64,000 nt of DNA from Parietichytrium sp. I65-24A. Its lineage: Eukaryota; Sar; Bigyra; Thraustochytrida; Thraustochytriidae. Shown here piece after piece: positions 59,113 through 64,000 of this stretch. Below the pieces are notes generated by a model. That model was not told where the DNA came from. It ran no database searches and saw only the letters and a list, made by a program, of their open reading frames with translations. The stretch is from NCBI GenBank assembly GCA_012862575.1, contig BLSF01000040.1, positions 124,001 through 188,000 of the forward strand, written 5' to 3'. Positions within the stretch are counted from its first letter, which is position 1, and each line of letters begins with the position of its first letter. The translations under genes were made by a program, and so were the position numbers.

Positions 59113-60999
59113 ATGGCAGGACCGGATCAAAGCCACTGGGTGAAGGATGAGTTTGTGCTAAAGTGCACTTCATGCTCGGCGGTATTTACCATGTCTGTGC
59201 GAAAGCACCACTGCAGAAATTGCGGGGAGATTTTCTGTGCACAATGCACGTCTAAAAGCGCGCCTTTGCCAGAGCTGGGTTACGGGAAATCGCCGCAGAG
59301 GGTGTGCGAATCCTGTTATAGCGAGGTGAGCTTGAAAGCGCAGGGCGACGACGAAGAGGTCCCCGATGACATTAAGGTGGAGAGAAAAACGATTGACTCG
59401 CTCAAGAGGCTGTATAAAGCTGGGATCAAGCCGCTTGAGGTGCAGTTCAACTTTGGCGAATTCTACTCTCCAGTGTTGAGCGACGCTGATTTTGACGCCA
59501 AGCCAATGGTTCTGCTCTTGGGACAGTACAGTGTTGGCAAGTCCACGTTTATTAGATACCTCTGCGGTAGAGACTTTCCTGGACTTCGGATTGGCCCTGA
59601 ACCGACGACGGACAGATTCACCATTGTGGCAGGAACAGATGACCCACAGGCAATCGACACTAGCATTCCAGGAAATGCACTTGCAGTGCAGGCTGACAAA
59701 CCCTTCAGAACGCTGCAGCGTTTCGGAGCCGCATTTCTGGATCACTTGGAGTGTGCACAAACCAGCACCCGGACACATGGCGGCGTCGCCTCCATTCTTA
59801 AAAGCATCACTTTTGTGGACACCCCTGGCGTTCTCTCCGGGGAGAAGCAGAGGATCGGTCGCTCGTACGACTTTACCGGGGTAATCGAGTGGTTTGCCGG
59901 ACGCTGTGATCGCATCTTGCTACTTTTTGATGCACACAAGCTGGATATCTCTGACGAATTTCAGGCTGCAATCTCGGCCTTGCGAGGACAAGACGACAAA
60001 ATTCGGATCGTACTCAACAAAGCTGATACAGTGGATAGCCAACAGCTCTTGCGCGTCCATGGTGCTCTGATGTGGTCCTTGGGCAAGGTGATCAGGACTC
60101 CTGAAGTCTGCAGGGTGTATGTGGGATCGTTCTGGGACCAACCCCTGAAAAATGTAGCCTTTAAAGACCTCTTTGAGAAGGAGAGCACCGACCTGCTCAG
60201 TGACCTCAAGTCTCTTCCAGCTTCGGCGGTAACCAGGAAATTGAACGAGGTTGTGAAGCGAGCCCGAGCAGCAAAGACGCATGCACTAATTATTGAACAC
60301 CTGAGGTCCAAACTTCCCTACTTTGGGCGAGAAAAGGCACTCGCTCAGATGTTGGACAATCTCGAAGACGAGTACCAGGCAATTCACAGCAAGTACAACG
60401 TTCCGCTAGGCGACTTCCCGCGACCCGATACCTTCCGCCGAGCGCTGAAAGACAAAGCCAACAATGATCTCACACAGTTCCCTCCGCTCAACCAGCGGAT
60501 GATTGTCGAGCTCAACGAAATTCTTGGAAGCTATTTGCCACGGCTCCATGGTGCACACACAAAAATGTTGAGCAAAGTGACCAAGTCAGGCGCTCCACTC
60601 GAGAATCCGTTTCTCAGTGGCACGTGGGCAATCTCGGAAAGCGACTTTGAGGAGTACCGAGACGAATTCAACGCCCTTTCGCCGCAGGAGGGAAAGCTGA
60701 GCGGCACGCAGGTGAAGCAAGTTTTAATGGCGACCGGTCTTGCAAAGGAACAGCTCTTTAAAATCTGGGATCTGGCCGACATCGAAAAGGACGGCTGCCT
60801 GGACGTCTACGAATTTGCTATCGCCAAGTATTTGATTCGTCAAGCAATGTCCGACAGCTCCGAGCCTTTGCCACGTGTACTTCCCCCGGTAAGTTTGATT
60901 TTCGAGCGAACTTTGGTTGCTCGCATTCTTCTAAGTTGCTGACTCACTATTTTATTGTCGCAGGAACTTTACCCGCCTTCCAAAGCCCGCGAGGACTGA
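59113..60999 (+). CDS. FYVE zinc finger - EHD GTPase - EH domain fusion protein
   Basis: Two exons, 59113-60888 and 60964-60999, with a 75-nt intron (GTAAGT...TCGCAG). Splicing gives a C-terminus PRVLPPELYPPSKARED typical of EHD proteins; unspliced it ends in unrelated residues. 603 residues. The N-terminal FYVE finger (9-75) has WVKD, eight Cys/His ligands, the RKHHCRNCG PI3P-binding core (30-38) and RVC. An EHD module follows: YKAGIKPLEVQFNFGEFYSP, P-loop GQYSVGKST (137-145), PEPTTDRF, VDTPGVLSGEKQR and NKAD. The C-terminal EH domain (about 510-590) has an EF loop DIEKDGCLDVYE for NPF-type partners. EHDs are dynamin-like ATPases that remodel recycling endosome membranes. The FYVE finger should target this one to PI3P-rich early endosomes. 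Confidence 0.93.
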
Positions 61000-61426
61000 T
61001 GAATTAGTCGCGGGCGCCGCTGCGGCATGTAACAATGGCAAAACACCCACCTTCCCAGGAAAACGACTAGAAGATCTATGACTCCCTACAACCAACCTTT
61101 TCATTCCATCTCTCCCCTTTACATCGATTCATCAACGCGAAAATCCTTGTTTTCATCGATCCTCCATGCCTTTAATCAAACCCAGTCCTGTTTGCCATTC
61201 GCGAGCAAACCATGCGTGAACTAAACGTAAGCTAGTCCAGCCTTTAGCTGGCAGTAGTCTCGAGTGTGTTGTCCTTCCCTCTTCACATCAATGAACATGA
61301 TCCTGTCGAGATGACATACTGTTTCGTGTGACATACTGTTTCGTGTGCGAAAAGCGGCGGGCACACGCAGCTGATACTAGCAGGCGCGCTTGGCGAGGGT
61401 TTAGAAAGGCATTGATCATACGCAAA
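61000..61426. other. Intergenic region between FYVE-EHD and VTT genes
   Basis: About 0.43 kb, CT-rich and ATC-rich in its middle. A 17-bp direct tandem duplication (GACATACTGTTTCGTGT) sits at 61312-61345. The duplicated part is open in the VTT frame from 61328 but unconserved. Confidence 0.5.
61312..61345 (+). repeat. 17-bp tandem duplication
   Basis: GACATACTGTTTCGTGT occurs twice in immediate succession about 80-115 bp before the VTT protein start. Confidence 0.85.
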
Positions 61427-62375
61427 ATGCCTTCGGTCGCGAAAGTGGCTGGCGGCCTTGCCGTGGTGGGAGCAGGGCTGCTGGCGCTGAGCACGCAGGT
61501 GGACATTCCGGAGCTGGTGGAGACTGGAAAGAAGAGCATGGACAACCTCGAGCAAGTCCTGCTTGAAGCAGGGCACTGGGGTCCGATCTATGTGTTTGGG
61601 ATCTATCTGGTCACCACGGTTTTCATGGTGAGTTGAGTTGTGGAGGTGTTACTCGCTGAGGAGGAGTGCTAACTTTGTCGTGTCGCCTCGCCCGCCCTGC
61701 AGCTCCCACTTTGGGGCTTTCACATGGCATGTGGGTATGCGTACGGGACTTTCTGGGCGGCTTTACTGATCGCGACCACGCAAGCCTTTTGCTCCGGGGT
61801 AGCATTCTCTGTCTCCCGATACATTGTTGGACCTTACATTCGTGGCTTTCTGGTAAGTGCACACAGTTCACCAGAGGGTCTATTTTGAACGCAAGATGTC
61901 CATCGAACACAGATTCTCACAGTACCGTTCTCCTTTTGTTCTTCGCTCGCGTGTCGTGATCTAGGTTCGCAAATATGGGCGCAACTTCGACGCCATTGAC
62001 AAGGCTGTGACCAAAGACGGACTCAAAATCACCCTTCTGCTGCGGCTGAGCCCGATCATTCCGTTTGGCATGAACAATTACGTATGCGGCTGCACAGGCA
62101 TGAATCTCTGGGAGTTTGTGCTGGGAACCTGGCTTGGAGTGCTCCCAGGAACGACCGCATACTGTAACCTTGGTGAAATGGGAAAGACTGCTCTTGACAA
62201 AGGCACCACCCCTTTGCAAAAAGGTGTCATGGCACTAGGATTTGTCGCAGCCTTGGCTGTGCTCAAGGTGTTTTCCGACCTCGCCACAAACGCATTAAAG
62301 GATGCTGGCATTGATAACGGAAGCGAGATTGACGAGAAAGCGAAGAAAGAAGAAGATTCTCGCAAGAAGAGGTAA
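61427..62375 (+). CDS. TMEM64/TVP38-type VTT (SNARE-associated) membrane protein
   Basis: Three exons: 61427-61627, 61703-61852 and 61965-62375. Introns are 75 nt (GTGAGT...CTGCAG, with a TGCTAAC branch-like word) and 112 nt (GTAAGT...TCTAG). 253 residues; an upstream in-frame ATG at 61328 would add 33 residues. The VTT domain is seen as LPLWGFHMACGYAYGTFWAA, then QAFCSGVAFSVSRYIVGPYI, LLLRLSPIIPFGMNNYVCG, GMNLWEFVLGTWLGVLPGTT and a last hydrophobic helix (VMALGFVAALAVLKVF). The family includes TVP38, TMEM41/VMP1 and bacterial DedA; TMEM41B and VMP1 are lipid scramblases. The tail is highly charged (EIDEKAKKEEDSRKKR). Lipid transport or Golgi membrane function is likely. Confidence 0.9.
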
Positions 62376-62631
62376 TTCAATATATTGTAGCAAATTGTTA
62401 ACCAGCAAGCAAAATTTCATGATGAAAGAATTCTTGACTTTCGGGGATGACAAGAGCGTCACAGCCAGTTCCTCCATTTTACAGTTGTAGGTGCCGTCAT
62501 CGATAGGACGCCCGGTCGTTTGCTCTAGCAGTCACGCTCTCGCTTGCCCATATGCAAGCTGTTCTCTCCGGATTGCGTGTCTCGCGTGAACGACACTGAG
62601 CAAGAACTTTTTGACTTGGAGCAAGACGACG
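62376..62631. other. Short convergent gap
   Basis: 256 bp between the VTT and IQ/LRR 3' ends. No gene or clear signal seen. Confidence 0.5.
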
Positions 62632-64000
62632 CTAGTGCACCAGCATAGTATAACTCTGCGAAAGGTGTTGATCGCACAGTTCAGAGACGCGGCGCCGAAG
62701 CCTTGGAGAAACTGGATTGCCCTCCAAGTCAAAATGGTACAAATTTCTGCAAACCCGAGGACTCTTTCGCAAGGCTCCTTCGAGGTTTACCGCCCCGAGA
62801 TTGGTGATGTTATTGTAGCCCATGTACATTTTTCGAATTGCAAAGCTATCACGAGACTCAAGTTCGCTGCTCTTCAAAGCACTTGCAAGTCTCAGCGCGC
62901 CTTTATCTCCGATCCGGTTGTTTGAGACGTTCAGCTCTTTCAGCTGGGTCAGCAACTTAAATATCCACCCGACGCCAGTATCCCCGACCTGATTTCCATC
63001 AAGTAGGAGGGCGCTGAGGTGCTTCGAGCCATGAAATGCCATGGTTAGTAGCTTGCAGCCTTCATCGCCCAGACCTACATTCCTGAGACTTAGAGTCTGA
63101 ATTCCGCACAACTGAAAGCATCGCAAATGTAAAGCGTCTGCCAAATTACTTTGAGGAGAAAGATTGGAAATTCCCAACTTGCGTAGCCTTGGAGCACTGC
63201 CCCGTTCGATTTGGTCCAATAGCAATTCAAGTCCCTCTTGGTCAAACTGTACCTTCGACAAACTCAGCTCCACAAGGTCTGGAGCGCACTGCTGGAGGCC
63301 TTTGGACAAGTTCCTAAAGCAGTCTGGCAGAGACTCGCCACAGATTAGAAGGCTTTCTGCATTGGCAATATGAAAGCCGTTCCCCTCGTCTGGACGCAAT
63401 GCTATCTTCGCAGCGTCATCGAACAGATCGCGTTCTTTGTCGCTGAGGTACACTCCACCTAAATCATTGGATTTCTCCTTAAATGTATGCCTCAGTGTCT
63501 GTAGCCGCCACTCCAGATCATTTACTTGTATTCCGGAGGAAGAGCGGTGCCGGGGGCTCATACGAGAGGTGTTGGTGATATTCATTTTGTCAAAGCGAAG
63601 CCACTGTCGAACCATGTAGCTTCTGAAGCAGCTTTGAATTATAATGACATGCTTATCCATGAGTCTCCTCGCGATCCGCCTTCCGAGAAATCCGCGGCAA
63701 TTCTTTTGAATGCGAATTGCAGCTCTATGGGCGACTCGCACCTTTGCAAAAGACATCTTGCATCTGTACGTTCGAAACGTAGCTTGAACACGAGCAGCGC
63801 ATTTGTGCCGGAACTCCTGCTCCGCTCTGGCCAAAGCTGCTAGTTTTCTTCCAACATGGCCGCGGTACACGCGCTGGATCGTTCTCATCGCAGCTTCCTC
63901 GAGCGCCTCGTGTAGTTTTCTTCGCCTCGCTCGTCGGGCAAACCAGCGTCGCACAAAACATTGAATATCTAGCGCTGCCCGAGAGTGCTTTGCAAACATC
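62632..64000 (-). CDS. IQ-motif and leucine-rich-repeat protein (5' end beyond window)
   Basis: The minus-strand frame is open to the right edge; an ATG at 63999 exists but the gene may begin further right, so this is probably partial. 455 residues are visible. The first 140 hold five IQ motifs (ALDIQCFVRRWFARRARR, MRTIQRVYRGHVGRK, AARVQATFRTYRCKM, AIRIQKNCRGFLGRR, IIIQSCFRSYMVRQW), which bind calmodulin or EF-hand proteins. A linker follows, then ribonuclease-inhibitor-type LRRs (about 235-440): LVELSLSKVQFDQEGLELLL, IQTLSLRNVGLGDEGCKLL, LSALLLDGNQVGDTGVGWIF, LKELNVSNNRIGDKGALRLA and YHFDLEGNPVSPR. IQ plus RI-type LRR is common in ciliary and cytoskeletal scaffold proteins of protists. Convergent with the VTT gene 256 bp away. 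Confidence 0.85.
   Translation of the reverse strand, partial: MFAKHSRAALDIQCFVRRWFARRARRRKLHEALEEAAMRTIQRVYRGHVGRKLAALARAEQEFRHKCAARVQATFRTYRCKMSFAKVRVAHRAAIRIQKNCRGFLGRRIARRLMDKHVIIIQSCFRSYMVRQWLRFDKMNITNTSRMSPRHRSSSGIQVNDLEWRLQTLRHTFKEKSNDLGGVYLSDKERDLFDDAAKIALRPDEGNGFHIANAESLLICGESLPDCFRNLSKGLQQCAPDLVELSLSKVQFDQEGLELLLDQIERGSAPRLRKLGISNLSPQSNLADALHLRCFQLCGIQTLSLRNVGLGDEGCKLLTMAFHGSKHLSALLLDGNQVGDTGVGWIFKLLTQLKELNVSNNRIGDKGALRLASALKSSELESRDSFAIRKMYMGYNNITNLGAVNLEGALRKSPRVCRNLYHFDLEGNPVSPRLRRRVSELCDQHLSQSYTMLVH

Noticed and set aside
1-64000. Red algal origin for the window
   Set aside because: Intron-poor compact genes would fit, but a BBS-type chaperonin and EFCAB6-like protein suggest a ciliated lineage; kept only as an alternative.
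1-64000. Operons, CRISPR arrays, prophage or bacterial insertion
   Set aside because: Spliceosomal introns, eukaryote-only gene families and alternating single genes throughout; no spaced direct-repeat arrays were seen.

Overview
This window is nuclear DNA from a unicellular eukaryote with compact, intron-poor genes. Its genes encode eukaryote-only machinery: a CCT subunit, importin alpha, the UFM1 E1, the CAAX protease RCE1, EHD, F-BAR, RhoGAP and MYB proteins. Most coding regions are single open frames. The few introns are about 50-90 nt with GTAAGT or GTGAGT donors. TAA, TAG and TGA all end genes, so the code is standard, but one TGA is almost certainly read as selenocysteine. A MKKS/BBS6-like chaperonin and a large EF-hand protein point to a ciliated lineage. 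An intron-poor, zoosporic stramenopile such as a thraustochytrid would fit, but this is inference and a red alga cannot be formally excluded.

Layout. 0-8.3 kb: CCT6 (minus), UBA5 (plus), LPCAT-type acyltransferase (plus). 8.4-14.3 kb: a multi-EF-hand protein (minus) divergent from a five-exon MKKS-like chaperonin (plus). 15.3-23 kb: two importin alpha paralogs in the same orientation around a 4.3 kb gene-poor gap. 23.5-33.8 kb: F-box/EF-hand protein (minus), hydroxylysine-kinase-like APH kinase (plus), SAM methyltransferase (minus), HSD17B8-like SDR (plus) preceded by about 64 copies of a CTTGCT hexamer, and a three-repeat MYB (minus). 33.8-42.9 kb: a 4.5 kb gap, a selenocysteine glutathione peroxidase with a candidate SECIS, then a TLDc protein. 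43.4-46.5 kb: a DDE-transposase-like gene with an in-frame TGA and a changed putative catalytic residue. 47.2-56.4 kb: RCE1, F-BAR protein (minus) divergent from a RhoGAP (plus), a protein of five 'KYG' repeats (minus) and a single-pass membrane protein (minus). 59.1-64 kb: a FYVE-EHD fusion, a TMEM64/VTT membrane protein, and an IQ/LRR protein running off the right edge.

Organisation. Genes alternate strand. Convergent neighbours sit only about 150-530 bp apart, while divergent 5' ends are separated by about 1.0-4.6 kb. The intergenic DNA carries recurring short motifs (GTAC-centred palindromes, TCAGAATTC strings, an exact 13-mer TTCACAGTCAATC) and small tandem repeats, several with a 7-bp period. 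There is no operon-like grouping. A loose membrane-traffic theme (F-BAR, RhoGAP, FYVE-EHD, VTT protein, LPCAT) may be coincidence. No tRNA, rRNA or CRISPR was found.
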